From contig JAFKAC010000036.1 of assembly GCA_025766275.1 (NCBI GenBank), positions 434,001-498,000 on the forward strand: a stretch of 64,000 bases of DNA, read 5' to 3'. The translations under genes and the position numbers were made by a program. The notes under the pieces were generated by a model that had not been told where the DNA came from, searched no databases, and saw only the letters and a list, made by a program, of their open reading frames with translations. This DNA comes from Lactarius indigo (lineage: Eukaryota; Basidiomycota; Agaricomycetes; Russulales; Russulaceae). Shown here piece after piece: positions 63,982 to 64,000 of this stretch; the stretch's first letter is position 1, and each line of letters opens with the position of its first letter.

Positions 63982-64000
63982 TGTTAGGTTGTTTGCACGC

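Larger units (their letters stand above)
59773..64000 (-). mobile_element. Gypsy F: Ty3/gypsy element, partial
   Basis: The 3' LTR and most of Pol on the minus strand are present; gag and the 5' LTR are beyond the window. The chromodomain ends the Pol with no extension. The LTR family also left the solo LTR at 8828-9529 in opposite orientation. Confidence 0.93.

Overview
The window is fungal, most likely from a basidiomycete of the Agaricomycetes. The evidence is its short 47-60 bp GT-AG introns, chromodomain-bearing Ty3/gypsy elements, a Ty1/copia element, a remnant resembling the DUF6698 family and a gag-like fragment with an S/T/P-rich tail. This placement rests on remembered family features; no search was run. 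Nearly all of the 64 kb is retrotransposon sequence, much of it inserted into other retrotransposons.

Left block (1-12.3 kb). A G+C-rich minisatellite (215-660) is followed by a multi-exon host gene on the + strand (1502-2910, resuming 11979-12253). An LTR-like element (family G) interrupts its fifth exon with a 5-bp duplication ATGAG. G is in turn interrupted by a complete but decayed gypsy element A (3082-10802, minus strand, duplication AGGTC). A's gag is interrupted by a solo LTR of family F (8828-9529, duplication GTACT). Removing all three insertions restores the reading frame across the exon.

Middle (12.3-22.2 kb). This holds a TGACTTT-motif repeat field, a G-like remnant, an old solo LTR of family A with duplication TACAA, a very A+T-rich island (15.65-18.16 kb), a hypothetical gene at the island's edge, a possible tyrosine-recombinase remnant and a broken gag-like ORF.

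Right block (22.2-54.9 kb). Gypsy D (+ strand) lies next to or in the gag-like fragment. It carries two solo LTRs of family B and is cut at 27427 by gypsy C (minus strand). C is itself split by three intact insertions: a 6.35 kb copia element (30309-36660, TSD TGTCG) and two gypsy B copies, B1 (37108-45054, TSD CAACG) and B2 (46508-54457, TSD GAGGA). C stops at about 54.9 kb without a gag or 5' LTR.

Right edge (54.9-64 kb). A 43-bp tandem array of small palindromes comes first, then a 344-bp perfect inverted repeat, a decayed copia-type LTR, a DUF6698-like pseudogene, and gypsy F (minus), which runs off the window.

The main observation is that Pol of A, B and C continues for hundreds of residues beyond the chromodomain. 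This extension has a shared small motif (Y-G-x-P-L-[FY], with local variation), a helical segment, and in A and B a terminal zinc-knuckle cluster. F lacks it. Both B copies also carry Asn where the second catalytic Asp of integrase should be, although their LTR pairs look identical. This suggests mobilisation in trans or unusual chemistry. Many stop codons are TGA where CGA is expected, and several missense changes are also CpG-to-TpG, consistent with methylated-cytosine decay.
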